From NCBI GenBank assembly GCA_902622875.1, contig CACNRW010000001.1, positions 1 through 64,000 on the forward strand: a stretch of DNA of 64,000 bases, in the 5' to 3' direction. Each line of letters opens with the position of its first letter. Position 1 is the stretch's first letter. Shown here piece by piece: positions 48,743 through 57,427 of this stretch. The position numbers were made by a program, and so were the translations under genes. The notes under the pieces are model-generated. The model was not told the origin of the DNA, did no database searches, and was given only the letters and a program-made list of their open reading frames with translations. The stretch comes from an uncultured SAR116 cluster alpha proteobacterium. Lineage in GTDB: Bacteria; Pseudomonadota; Alphaproteobacteria; Puniceispirillales; Marisalimonadaceae.

Positions 48743-49549
48743 ATGACTGTTAAGCAAAATATATACTATAGCCCAATAGATAATTTATCATATTTAGACC
48801 ATCTTATATTTAATATAAAGTTAAGTATTGTTTTAGTATTTTCTATTATTCTAATACTTGCAATGATAATTTTTGGAAAAATAATTCCCTTTTGGGGGAA
48901 ATGGTTACCTGTAATTTTTCATAAATTAATTATATGGCTTATATCAGTTCATATTGAATGCGAAGGTGAAATAAATAAATCAAATGATTGTAATTTATAT
49001 ATAAGCAATCATCTTTCCTATTTAGATATTCCTATATTAGGGTCAAAATGCCCAGTAAGATTTGTAGCAAAATCAGAAGTAGAAAATTGGCCATTAGTTG
49101 GATTTTTAGCTAAATTAGGTAGAACGATATTTATAAGTAGAAATAGATCTGACAGCCTTAATCAAAAAAATAAAATTGTTAAACTATTGTCCTCTGATGA
49201 GAAAATATTTATTTTTCCTGAAGGAACAACATCTGATGGGAACAGAGTATTAGACTTTAAGTCAAGCTCTTTTTCGGCATTAGAGGGTCAAAATTATGAT
49301 ATTCAACCAATAGTTATAATATATTCAGACTTAAATGGAATTCCTATTAATAGGTGGCTAAGGCCTGTAATAGCTTGGTATGGTGATATGGATCTTAAAC
49401 CTCACTTGTCAAAATTAGCAAGTCTAAGGCCTATTAAAGCAAGACTAATATATCTAGATAAAGTTAACGCAAAAAAATTTTCAAACAGGAAAGATCTTAG
49501 CAAATATCTGGAGAATAAAATAAAAAACGTTTATTCTAGCGCTTTATAA
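48743..49549 (+). CDS. olsA: Lyso-ornithine-lipid/1-acylglycerol-3-phosphate acyltransferase (PlsC family)
   Basis: Membrane acyltransferase with N-terminal hydrophobic helices and the PlsC motifs NHLSYLDIPI (HxxxxD catalytic pair) and FPEGTTSDG. Placed straight after olsB, it probably adds the second acyl chain to lyso-ornithine lipid; general phosphatidic-acid synthesis is the alternative. A TTG at 48737 overlaps the olsB stop as TTGA; the ATG at 48743 is equally possible and I list that. About 268 residues. Confidence 0.82.
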   Translation: MTVKQNIYYSPIDNLSYLDHLIFNIKLSIVLVFSIILILAMIIFGKIIPFWGKWLPVIFHKLIIWLISVHIECEGEINKSNDCNLYISNHLSYLDIPILGSKCPVRFVAKSEVENWPLVGFLAKLGRTIFISRNRSDSLNQKNKIVKLLSSDEKIFIFPEGTTSDGNRVLDFKSSSFSALEGQNYDIQPIVIIYSDLNGIPINRWLRPVIAWYGDMDLKPHLSKLASLRPIKARLIYLDKVNAKKFSNRKDLSKYLENKIKNVYSSAL

Positions 49550-49571
49550 AAAAAACCTGCAAAATAATATT

Positions 49572-49590
49572 ATTGTCAGTTCGTGACAAT
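49572..49590. promoter_or_regulatory. Perfect inverted repeat upstream of miaB
   Basis: ATTGTCA (49572-49578), 5-nt spacer GTTCG, TGACAAT (49584-49590). It lies 18 nt before the miaB ATG in the 58-bp gap after olsA. No T tract follows, so it is not a normal terminator; a protein-binding operator or an RNA hairpin near the start codon are both possible. Confidence 0.5.
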
Positions 49591-49607
49591 TAATATATGC
49601 AGAATTA

Positions 49608-50960
49608 ATGAAAAAACTTTTTATCAAAACTCATGGATGTCAGATGAATTTTTATGACTCCGAGCGAATATCAGATTTGCTTAAACCGCACGGTTATCAA
49701 TTAGAGAACAATGATGAAGATGCAGATCTTATAGTATTAAACACATGTCATATACGTGAAAAAGCTGTTGAGAAAACATACTCTGAGTTAGGCCGCATTA
49801 GAGATAAAATCAAATTAAGAAAAGAAAAAACTGGTAAAAAATCTATAGTTGCAGTTGCTGGTTGCGTTGCTCAAGCCCAGGGTAAAGAAATAATGAAACG
49901 TTCACCTTGGGTTGACATAGTAGTTGGTCCTCAATCTTATCAAAATCTTCCTGAGTTAATATCTAAAGTTGACCCTATTAACAATAACAAACATATTAAT
50001 ATAGAATTTCCTACAATACCTAAGTTTGACCATTTAGATATAGATATTAACAAAAGAAACTCTTCCGCATTTTTAACTATTCAAGAAGGTTGTGATAAGT
50101 TCTGCACTTTCTGCGTTGTACCATATACTAGAGGAGCTGAATATTCTAGACCTATAACTGCAATATTGGAAGAAGCAAACAAATTAGTTGAAGCTGGTGC
50201 TAAGGAGATTACTCTTCTTGGTCAAAATGTTAACGCTTGGAATGCTGTTGGCAAAGATAAAAAGACTTGGGGTTTAGGGAGGTTAATCCAAGAATTGTCA
50301 AAAATCAAAGAGCTAAAATTCATTAGATATACTACGTCTCATCCACTTGATATTGATATAGAGCTTATTGAAACTCATAGAGATATTGCCAAGCTAATGC
50401 CATACTTACATTTGCCAGTCCAATCTGGTTCAGACAAGATACTTAAAATGATGAATAGAAAACATACTGCTAAAGAATATATTAAAGTTATTGAAAAGGT
50501 TAGAGATTATAATCCCCAAATTGCTATATCAGGAGATTTTATAATTGGTTTTCCAGGAGAAACCGATAAAGACCATAAAGCAACATTGGACTTAATTAGA
50601 GAAATTAATTACTCACAGGCCTATTCATTTAAGTACTCTCCTAGACCTGGAACTCCAGCGGTTGTTTTTTTTGATCATGTAGATAAGCATATAAAAACTG
50701 AAAGACTCCATGAAGTTCAAGACTTGCTTCGATCCCAGCAAATGCAATTTAATAAGAAATTTATAAATTCAACTTTAAATGTTTTAGTTTTAAAATATGG
50801 AAAAAAAAATAAGCAATATCTGGGAAGAACCCCATTTAATCAATCTATTTATTTTAGATCAAATAGTAATAATCTTATTGGATCGACAGTAGACATAACT
50901 GTTACCGATGCGTTCCAAAACAGTTTAACCGGAATTATTAAATCCAATAAAAACATTTGA
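49608..50960 (+). CDS. miaB: tRNA-2-methylthio-N6-dimethylallyladenosine synthase MiaB
   Basis: Radical-SAM methylthiotransferase that adds a methylthio group to i6A37 of tRNA. The N-terminal domain (KLFIKTHGCQMNFYDSERI, with cluster cysteines further on at NTCHIRE and AGCVAQ), the radical-SAM motif CDKFCTFC near residue 165 and the C-terminal TRAM domain are complete. 450 residues. Heads the conserved miaB-phoH-ybeY-corC-lnt series. Confidence 0.98.
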   Translation: MKKLFIKTHGCQMNFYDSERISDLLKPHGYQLENNDEDADLIVLNTCHIREKAVEKTYSELGRIRDKIKLRKEKTGKKSIVAVAGCVAQAQGKEIMKRSPWVDIVVGPQSYQNLPELISKVDPINNNKHINIEFPTIPKFDHLDIDINKRNSSAFLTIQEGCDKFCTFCVVPYTRGAEYSRPITAILEEANKLVEAGAKEITLLGQNVNAWNAVGKDKKTWGLGRLIQELSKIKELKFIRYTTSHPLDIDIELIETHRDIAKLMPYLHLPVQSGSDKILKMMNRKHTAKEYIKVIEKVRDYNPQIAISGDFIIGFPGETDKDHKATLDLIREINYSQAYSFKYSPRPGTPAVVFFDHVDKHIKTERLHEVQDLLRSQQMQFNKKFINSTLNVLVLKYGKKNKQYLGRTPFNQSIYFRSNSNNLIGSTVDITVTDAFQNSLTGIIKSNKNI

Positions 50961-50973
50961 AAGTCCTTTAATT

Positions 50974-51969
50974 TTGAATTTTAAAAAAAATAATGAAGAA
51001 ACCAAAATTGAATTCCCGAACAATTCTCTAATAGCAATTTTAGTAGGAAATCATAGCGATAATATTATTAAATTAGAAAAATTGATGAAAGTAAATATAA
51101 ATTTGTTTGGTAACCAGTTTCATATTTCTGGAAAATTGGAAAAAATTAATCTAGCAAAATCAATTTTAGCAAATGTCTATAATAAATTATCTAATAAAAA
51201 AATTGAAAACACAAGTTTTGAATTTTCAGATTTTGAGACTGAATTGAGAATGTTAAGAGGTAAAACTATTTTGAATTCTTCTGTAAGCCCAAAGTTAGAT
51301 AAGATTATCGATTATAAGTTTGAAACTTGGAAAAAAACTATTATTCCTAAAAGTCTTGGTCAAGAAAATTATTTTAAAGCTTTAAATAATTATGAATTAG
51401 TCTTTGGACTTGGACCTGCAGGTACAGGCAAGTCCTATTTAGCTGTAGCTAAGGGTATCGATATGTTAAAAAAAGGTCTTATTGAAAAAATTATTTTAAC
51501 AAGACCTGCGGTCGAAGCTGGAGAAAGATTAGGTTTTTTACCAGGAGATATGAAAGAAAAAATAGATCCTTATTTAAGACCTATTTATGACGCATTATAT
51601 GAAATGATGCCTTCAGAAAGGGTCGAGAAAAAAATTGAATCAGGAGAAATAGAGATTGCCCCATTAGCATTTATGCGAGGAAGAACCTTTAATAATGCTT
51701 TTGTTATAGTTGATGAGGCACAAAATACAACTTCAGTTCAGATGAAAATGGTTTTAACTCGAATAGGTGAAGGTTCTAGAATGGTAATCAATGGTGATTT
51801 AAGTCAAGTGGATCTTCCTAAAGGTCAAATGTCTGGATTGAAAGAATCCGAAAAAATACTGAATAAAATTAAAGATATTAAGATAATTTCTTTAAAACCA
51901 AATGACGTTATAAGGCATAGAATAGTTGCTAAAATTATTAAAGCTTATGATAATTTTAATGAAGTTTGA
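50974..51969 (+). CDS. phoH: PhoH-like ATPase/RNA-binding protein
   Basis: Cytosolic ATPase of the PhoH family with a likely role in RNA metabolism or ribosome quality. A short KH-like N-terminal part precedes the ATPase: Walker A GPAGTGKSYLA near residue 149, Walker B AFVIVDEAQNTTSVQMK near 245, then NGDLSQVDLP. The start is TTG with no ATG nearby in frame and only a weak Shine-Dalgarno, so its exact start is uncertain. 331 residues. Fits between miaB and ybeY as in most proteobacteria. Confidence 0.93.
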   Translation: MNFKKNNEETKIEFPNNSLIAILVGNHSDNIIKLEKLMKVNINLFGNQFHISGKLEKINLAKSILANVYNKLSNKKIENTSFEFSDFETELRMLRGKTILNSSVSPKLDKIIDYKFETWKKTIIPKSLGQENYFKALNNYELVFGLGPAGTGKSYLAVAKGIDMLKKGLIEKIILTRPAVEAGERLGFLPGDMKEKIDPYLRPIYDALYEMMPSERVEKKIESGEIEIAPLAFMRGRTFNNAFVIVDEAQNTTSVQMKMVLTRIGEGSRMVINGDLSQVDLPKGQMSGLKESEKILNKIKDIKIISLKPNDVIRHRIVAKIIKAYDNFNEV

Positions 51970-52499
51970 GACTGTTTATAATTTTGACACAAATGGATAG
52001 AGATAGTCACATGATATGGAAGAATGAAATATTTACTATAGAATCTATTATAGATAAAACATTATGGGATAGACAGCTAATTAACAACTTTCAAAAAAAT
52101 TTAAGTCAAATTTTAAATGAAATATATAAATGTTCTTATTCAATAAATGCTAATAAAAAAATCTATGTTTCTCTATCATTTGCAGGAGATAAAAAAATAA
52201 CTGAACTTAATGATATCTATAGAAAAAAAAACTTGCCGACAAATGTTTTAGCTTTTCCATCTCTGAATAAAACAAAAAACGAGATTTTTCTAGGTGATAT
52301 AATTTTTTCAGCAGAAACTATTTTTAAAGAAGCTAAAAAAGATGGAAAAAGTTTCATTAATCATTTAATTCATCTTTTTATTCATAGTTTTTTACACTTA
52401 CTTGGCTATGATCATCTAACAAAAGACAAGGCCAAAATTATGGAAAGATTAGAAATAAAAATTTTAGAAAATTTAAAAATAGATAATCCATACGAATAG
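51966..52499 (+). CDS. ybeY: Endoribonuclease YbeY
   Basis: Zinc-dependent RNase needed for 16S rRNA maturation and ribosome quality control. The metal motif HSFLHLLGYDH (H-x3-H-x5-H) is in the C-terminal third, with the preceding NVLAFPSLN and FLGDIIFSAETI motifs. The listed start is TTG overlapping the phoH stop as TTGA; in-frame ATGs at 51993 and 52011 are also possible and would give a more usual length. 177 residues as listed. Confidence 0.93.
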   Translation: MRLFIILTQMDRDSHMIWKNEIFTIESIIDKTLWDRQLINNFQKNLSQILNEIYKCSYSINANKKIYVSLSFAGDKKITELNDIYRKKNLPTNVLAFPSLNKTKNEIFLGDIIFSAETIFKEAKKDGKSFINHLIHLFIHSFLHLLGYDHLTKDKAKIMERLEIKILENLKIDNPYE

Positions 52500-52536
52500 G
52501 TTAAAAATTAATAATAAAACTCGGTAACATTAAAAA

Positions 52537-53406
52537 ATGAAAATTAAATTTCCAAATTTTTTAAAAAAGAATAAAATAAGCAATTATGATCAAAATCTAG
52601 ATAAAGAGTTAGAACAATTTGTTGCAAAGAGAATAAATGCAGATGATTCAAGTGGCAATACTTTAAGTCATGAAAATGAATTATTAAAAAATCTAGCTGG
52701 GTTAAGAGGTATAACAGCGTCAGATGTAATGGTACCAAGGATTGACATTGTTTCAGTAGCAATGTCAGATGATTTTGATGATATTGTTAAGCAATTAATA
52801 AAAACTAATCATAGTAGAGTTCCTGTAAGAAATGAAAGTTTAGATGATATTGTTGGAATTCTTCATATAAAAGACGTGTTAGCTAACTTATTTTTAAAAG
52901 AAAAACAGGATATCAAAACTCTTTTAAAAAATCCTATATTTATATCTCCTTCAATAAGCTTGTTAGATTTACTTTACGAAATGAGAGTTAAAAGGCGTCA
53001 CTTGGCACTTGTGGTAGATGAATATGGTGGTATTGATGGTCTTGTAACAATTGAAGATTTAGTTGAAGAATTAGTTGGAGAAATAGAAGATGAACACGAT
53101 TTGTCTTTAGAATATCGTCTAGATAAAATGAATGATGGCTCAATAATTGTAGATGCTAGAATAACAATCGATCAACTTGAAGATTTTTTTTCATCAATTA
53201 GAAAAGAAGATCTAAATGATGAAATTGAAACATTGGGAGGTTTCATAATAGGTATAGCTGGAAGAGTTCCTGTAAAAGGTCAAGTGGTAAAGTATTCTCC
53301 AACAGGTTTTAAATTTGAGATATTAGAAGCAGATCCTCGTAAAGTAATTTTGGTCAAGATAAGAGGCTTTAATAAAACTCTATCTTCTGAAAGATTTAAA
53401 TTATAA
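52537..53406 (+). CDS. corC: CorC/HlyC-type CBS-domain protein
   Basis: Cytosolic protein with two CBS domains (about residues 70-190, [11 protein letters not shown]...[23 protein letters not shown] and the following [26 protein letters not shown]) and a C-terminal CorC_HlyC transporter-associated domain (about 205-285). Related to CorC, linked to magnesium and cobalt efflux in enterobacteria. No membrane segments, so not a CNNM-type transporter itself. 289 residues; lies between ybeY and lnt in the standard order. Confidence 0.93.
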   Translation: MKIKFPNFLKKNKISNYDQNLDKELEQFVAKRINADDSSGNTLSHENELLKNLAGLRGITASDVMVPRIDIVSVAMSDDFDDIVKQLIKTNHSRVPVRNESLDDIVGILHIKDVLANLFLKEKQDIKTLLKNPIFISPSISLLDLLYEMRVKRRHLALVVDEYGGIDGLVTIEDLVEELVGEIEDEHDLSLEYRLDKMNDGSIIVDARITIDQLEDFFSSIRKEDLNDEIETLGGFIIGIAGRVPVKGQVVKYSPTGFKFEILEADPRKVILVKIRGFNKTLSSERFKL

Positions 53407-53414
53407 AAATTTCA

Positions 53415-54938
53415 ATGTTACAATATTATAAATCTAAAATTTGGCATAGCATTATTATATTTTTTTCTGGTGCAATTGCTACTTTTGCAATCCCTCCTAC
53501 ATCCATATTTGTATTTATTTTTACCTTGGGTTTAGGGATTTATTTAACCACTTTAAGTTCCTCTTTGAAAAAATCTTTTATATCTGGATGGCTTCTAGGA
53601 TTTGGATGGTTTTCATTCGGTTTATTTTGGATTGGTTCAGCTTTTATGGTAGATGAAACATATCATAAAGTGCTCATGCCATTTGCAATTATTATTTTAC
53701 CATCTGTATTAGCAACTTTTTGGGGCCTTGCTTGTGTTTTGGCAAAATTATTTACAAAAAAAAATCATACTTCTATATTTTTAACTATAATTTTTTTAAC
53801 TTTATTTGAATATTTAAGAGCCAGATTATTTACAGGATTTCCATGGTTAATGCCCTCTATAATATTGTCACCAAATGAATTTTTAATTCAAATATTTTCA
53901 TTCGTTGGCAGTTTCACTGCTAATTTATTTGTTTTATGTTTGTCAGTTTTACCTTTTATTTTTATATCAAATCTTAAACATAAGTATATTATTTTTATTT
54001 CGTTATTTATCCCTATAATAATTTTAATTTCTTTAAGTGTTTTTCGATTCTATAATAAAGACATAAAAAAAATTGATGAACAGCTCATCACACTTGTCCA
54101 GCCAAATATAGAACAAAAAGAAAAGTGGAGATCAGAAACACGAAATGCTAATTTAAAAAAACTGAAACAATTATCCCTTCAAAACGCTTTGGAATTTAAA
54201 GATGCCAATAGAATAATTATTTGGCCTGAAACAAGTTTTGAAGGATCAATACCAAATGAAAAAGGTTTATTATCTCGTATTAGCAAACAAGTTTTAATAA
54301 ACTCAAAAACAATTTTAGTGATTGGATTATTAAGAGTGGAGGCAAACAAATTGTTCAATTCACTAGTTTTTTTAAATTCCAGTGGAAATATTATTCATCA
54401 ATATGATAAAATTCATCTTGTACCTTTTGGGGAGTATATACCATTTAGAACTAACTTTAGTACAATTGCTAATTTTTTAAATATAAAAGACTTCTCAAGT
54501 GGAAAAGTAAAGTCAAACATCACATTGAAAGGGTTTGGTGAGGTTTTAACCTTAATATGCTATGAAATTTTGTTCACTAAAGAGGTTGTTGCCAGACTTT
54601 CTAAAAATACAAATTTATTAATTAATATTACAAACGATGCTTGGTTTGGAAAGACTGTTGGACCTTATCAACACCTATCACTTGCAAAAATCAAAGCTGT
54701 TGAATTAGGTATTCCATTAGCAAGAGTTGCAAATACTGGTATATCAGCTTTAATTTCACCATATGGGAAAGAAATTTCAAAAATACCTCTTTATGAAAGT
54801 GGTGTAAAAACAGTTAAATCAATTGTACCTTTAGAAAACACTTTATATAAAAAATATGGAGAAATTATTTTGATTGTGTCAATTTTATTGTTAGTAGTTA
54901 TAAATAAATTTAGTGCTTGTAAATATATAAGAGATTAA
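53415..54938 (+). CDS. lnt: Apolipoprotein N-acyltransferase
   Basis: Adds the third acyl chain to the N-terminal cysteine of lipoproteins in the inner membrane; the several lipoproteins in this window are substrates. N-terminal half has about six membrane helices, then a nitrilase-like domain with the catalytic glutamate in WPETSFEG (near residue 270), lysine in [12 protein letters not shown] and cysteine in LICYEILF. 507 residues, full length. metK starts 2 nt later. Confidence 0.97.
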   Translation: MLQYYKSKIWHSIIIFFSGAIATFAIPPTSIFVFIFTLGLGIYLTTLSSSLKKSFISGWLLGFGWFSFGLFWIGSAFMVDETYHKVLMPFAIIILPSVLATFWGLACVLAKLFTKKNHTSIFLTIIFLTLFEYLRARLFTGFPWLMPSIILSPNEFLIQIFSFVGSFTANLFVLCLSVLPFIFISNLKHKYIIFISLFIPIIILISLSVFRFYNKDIKKIDEQLITLVQPNIEQKEKWRSETRNANLKKLKQLSLQNALEFKDANRIIIWPETSFEGSIPNEKGLLSRISKQVLINSKTILVIGLLRVEANKLFNSLVFLNSSGNIIHQYDKIHLVPFGEYIPFRTNFSTIANFLNIKDFSSGKVKSNITLKGFGEVLTLICYEILFTKEVVARLSKNTNLLINITNDAWFGKTVGPYQHLSLAKIKAVELGIPLARVANTGISALISPYGKEISKIPLYESGVKTVKSIVPLENTLYKKYGEIILIVSILLLVVINKFSACKYIRD

Positions 54939-54940
54939 AA

Positions 54941-56125
54941 ATGAAAAATAATTATTTATTCACTTCTGAGTCTGTTTCTGAGGGTCATCCAGATAAAATC
55001 TGTGATAGAATTTCCGATACTGTAGTTGATTTAATGATAAAAAAATACCCTGAGGCAAGAGTTGCTTGCGAGACGATGGTATCCACCAATAGGACAATTA
55101 TTGCTGGCGAATATAGACTTCCAGATGGAATTTTCATAGAAAAAGAAGAAATTGAAGATTGTGTCAGAGAAGCTATCAAAGATATTGGATATGAACAAGA
55201 AGGTTACCACTGGAAAAAAATGCATTTTGAATGTCACCTTCATTCACAATCTTCAGATATTGCGGTTGGAGTTGATAAGTCTGGCAACAAGGATGAAGGT
55301 GCAGGTGATCAAGGTTTAATGTTCGGTTATGCTTGTAATGAGACAGAAGCTTTAATGCCGGCTCCATTATATTACTCGCACAAAATTTTAAAAGAAATGT
55401 CGACAATTAGGCGAAATAATCATAACAGTATTTTATTACCAGATAGTAAATCACAAATAACATTAGAATATAAAAATGGTTATCCTGTAAGAGCCAGTTC
55501 TATAGTTGTGTCTACTCAGCATGTCAAAAATTGTTCGCAAGAAGATATTAAAAATATTGTAAGAAATATTTTGAAAAAAGTATTGCCGGAAGGCTGGATG
55601 TGTCCTGAAGAAGAGTTTTATGTTAACCCAACAGGTATTTTTGAGATAGGTGGACCAGATGGTGACGCAGGTTTAACGGGAAGAAAAATTATCGTTGATA
55701 CTTATGGGGGCGCTTCACCACATGGAGGAGGTGCTTTTTCAGGAAAAGATCCAACTAAAGTTGACAGATCCGGTGCATATTTAACAAGGTATTTAGCCAA
55801 AAATGTTGTTGCTAGTGGATTGGCATCAAAATGCACAATACAGATTGCCTATGCTATAGGCGTGTCTAAACCTCTTTCTCTATATGTAAACACTCAAGGT
55901 ACTGGAAAGATAGATGATAATATTATCGAAAAAATTCTTATTAATCTGATTGATATGTCTCCAAGAGGTATTAGAGAACATCTTAAATTAAATAAGCCTA
56001 TATATGTTCCAACGTCAGCCTATGGACATTTTGGAAGAGTTCCTAATGAAGATGTTGAAGGATCATTCACATGGGAAAAAACAGATCTTGTTGATTCTAT
56101 TCTAGGTGAGTTAAGCAAAAATTGA
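54941..56125 (+). CDS. metK: S-adenosylmethionine synthetase
   Basis: Makes SAM from methionine and ATP. Motifs [14 protein letters not shown] (near residue 9), [12 protein letters not shown], and [19 protein letters not shown] are intact. 394 residues. It feeds methyl donors to several enzymes encoded here (RsmG, RsmI, MiaB, TrmB). No SAM riboswitch can be seen because lnt abuts it. Its stop overlaps the trmB start as TTGA. Confidence 0.98.
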   Translation: MKNNYLFTSESVSEGHPDKICDRISDTVVDLMIKKYPEARVACETMVSTNRTIIAGEYRLPDGIFIEKEEIEDCVREAIKDIGYEQEGYHWKKMHFECHLHSQSSDIAVGVDKSGNKDEGAGDQGLMFGYACNETEALMPAPLYYSHKILKEMSTIRRNNHNSILLPDSKSQITLEYKNGYPVRASSIVVSTQHVKNCSQEDIKNIVRNILKKVLPEGWMCPEEEFYVNPTGIFEIGGPDGDAGLTGRKIIVDTYGGASPHGGGAFSGKDPTKVDRSGAYLTRYLAKNVVASGLASKCTIQIAYAIGVSKPLSLYVNTQGTGKIDDNIIEKILINLIDMSPRGIREHLKLNKPIYVPTSAYGHFGRVPNEDVEGSFTWEKTDLVDSILGELSKN

Positions 56126-56799
56126 ATTTGCTCTTATCGAAAGAAAATCCAAGATTTTATGGAAGAAGAAAGGGACGAAAATTATCTAAATCTGCTGTCT
56201 TAGCTCTCAAAAAAGGATCTAAATATATTGTAGAGTATGAAAACATTTCAAAAATCTTTTCTCACTCGAAAAAAAACATAATCATCGAAATTGGTTTTGG
56301 TAATGGTGAAAATTTAATAAATTCAGCAAAACTAAATCCGGAAAATATTTATCTAGGAGCAGATCCATTTTTAAATACGACTGCGAAATGTGTACAAAAA
56401 ATATTAGAAAACAATTTGACTAATATTAAAATTTGGCCGGACGATATCAGGAAAATTTTAAATTGTTTCCCATTAGAGAGTGTTTCAGAAGTTAAATTGT
56501 TATTTCCAGATCCGTGGCCAAAATTTAAGCATAAAAAGAGAAGATTAATACAGACTGATTTCATTAATAATATTTATGAAATTTTAAAAACAAAAGGAAA
56601 AGTTACAATTGGAACTGATCATAAAATTTTAAAAAGTTGGATCCTTGAAAAATTTCAAGAAAGTTTAAAATTCGAATGGCAGGTTAAAGACTCAAAAGAT
56701 TGGCAAAGTAGACCTAAAGAATGTTTTTTTACAAAATATGAACAAAAATCACATAAAGAAAAAAGAAAACCAAGTTGGTTTATCTTTAAAAAAAAATAA
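56122..56799 (+). CDS. trmB: tRNA (guanine-N7)-methyltransferase TrmB
   Basis: Methylates N7 of G46 in the variable loop of tRNA. The alphaproteobacterial N-terminal [12 protein letters not shown], the SAM-binding [13 protein letters not shown] and the active-site [16 protein letters not shown] are all present. 225 residues. The start is TTG, forced by the lack of any upstream alternative: the reading frame begins within the metK stop. metK-trmB is a common pair; a terminator follows before rimP. Confidence 0.96.
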   Translation: MNLLLSKENPRFYGRRKGRKLSKSAVLALKKGSKYIVEYENISKIFSHSKKNIIIEIGFGNGENLINSAKLNPENIYLGADPFLNTTAKCVQKILENNLTNIKIWPDDIRKILNCFPLESVSEVKLLFPDPWPKFKHKKRRLIQTDFINNIYEILKTKGKVTIGTDHKILKSWILEKFQESLKFEWQVKDSKDWQSRPKECFFTKYEQKSHKEKRKPSWFIFKKK

Positions 56800-56836
56800 A
56801 ATATTCATAAATTTTTAATAATCATTACCAAAGTTA

Positions 56837-56864
56837 TTGATTTTTTTTGTAATTAAATTATAAT
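56837..56864 (+). promoter_or_regulatory. Candidate sigma-70-type promoter for the rimP-nusA operon
   Basis: TTGATT (56837-56842), 16-nt spacer and a perfect TATAAT (56859-56864) in the 120-bp gap between trmB and rimP. The expected transcription start, about 56871, falls inside the following terminator-like hairpin. Confidence 0.55.
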
Positions 56865-56867
56865 TTT

Positions 56868-56897
56868 AAAAAAGTGGGTCGTTTGTCCCACTTTTTT
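56868..56897 (+). terminator. Intrinsic terminator between trmB and rimP
   Basis: An 11-bp stem (AAAAAAGTGGG at 56868-56878 with CCCACTTTTTT at 56887-56897) and an 8-nt loop, with the T tract forming the 3' arm. It would end the tsaB-to-trmB transcript. The A- and T-rich arms mean it could act in both directions. Confidence 0.8.
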
Positions 56898-56919
56898 CAT
56901 TTAAGGAATTTGATTATTA

Positions 56920-57402
56920 ATGCTTGATGAATACATTAGAGATCTATTATTTATAAGATTGAAAAAACTAGGCTATCACCTTATACGTGTTAAAATTAAC
57001 AACGTTGGTACAAAAAAAACATTGCAGATAATGGCAGAGCGTACTAAAGATAGAAAAATGGATCTTAAAGATTGTACTTTTCTTAGTAGAGAAATATCTA
57101 CATTTTTAGAAGTTGATGATCCAATTAGATCATCTTATGTTTTGGAAGTATCATCGGGCGGTATAGCAAGGCCATTGACAATGATTGAGGATTATAAATT
57201 ATTTAAACAGAATAAAGCTAAAATTGTCTTAAAAGAAAAATTTAAAGGAAAAAAAACGTACAGGGGATTTCTTCAAGGAATTGACGAAAACGATGATATA
57301 ATACTACAGACAGAAGAACATGAGATAAAATTTAATTTCTTTGAAATCGACAAGGCTAATATAGATCCTGATTGGGCTATTAATAATAATCAAATTAAAT
57401 AA
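56920..57402 (+). CDS. rimP: Ribosome maturation factor RimP
   Basis: Assists 30S subunit maturation. The N-terminal domain (GYHLIRVKINNVGTKKTLQIMAER), the conserved DCTFLSREISTFLEVDDPI and YVLEVSSGGIARPL segments, and an Sm-like C-terminal domain are present. 160 residues. AAGGA (56903-56907) lies 12 nt before the ATG. First gene of the rimP-nusA-infB-rbfA-truB-rpsO-pnp operon. Confidence 0.95.
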   Translation: MLDEYIRDLLFIRLKKLGYHLIRVKINNVGTKKTLQIMAERTKDRKMDLKDCTFLSREISTFLEVDDPIRSSYVLEVSSGGIARPLTMIEDYKLFKQNKAKIVLKEKFKGKKTYRGFLQGIDENDDIILQTEEHEIKFNFFEIDKANIDPDWAINNNQIK

Positions 57403-57427
57403 TCCCACTAATATATAAGGAAATAAA

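Noticed and set aside
54901-54940. SAM riboswitch before metK
   Set aside because: lnt ends 2 nt before metK, leaving no leader; no riboswitch-like structure is visible.
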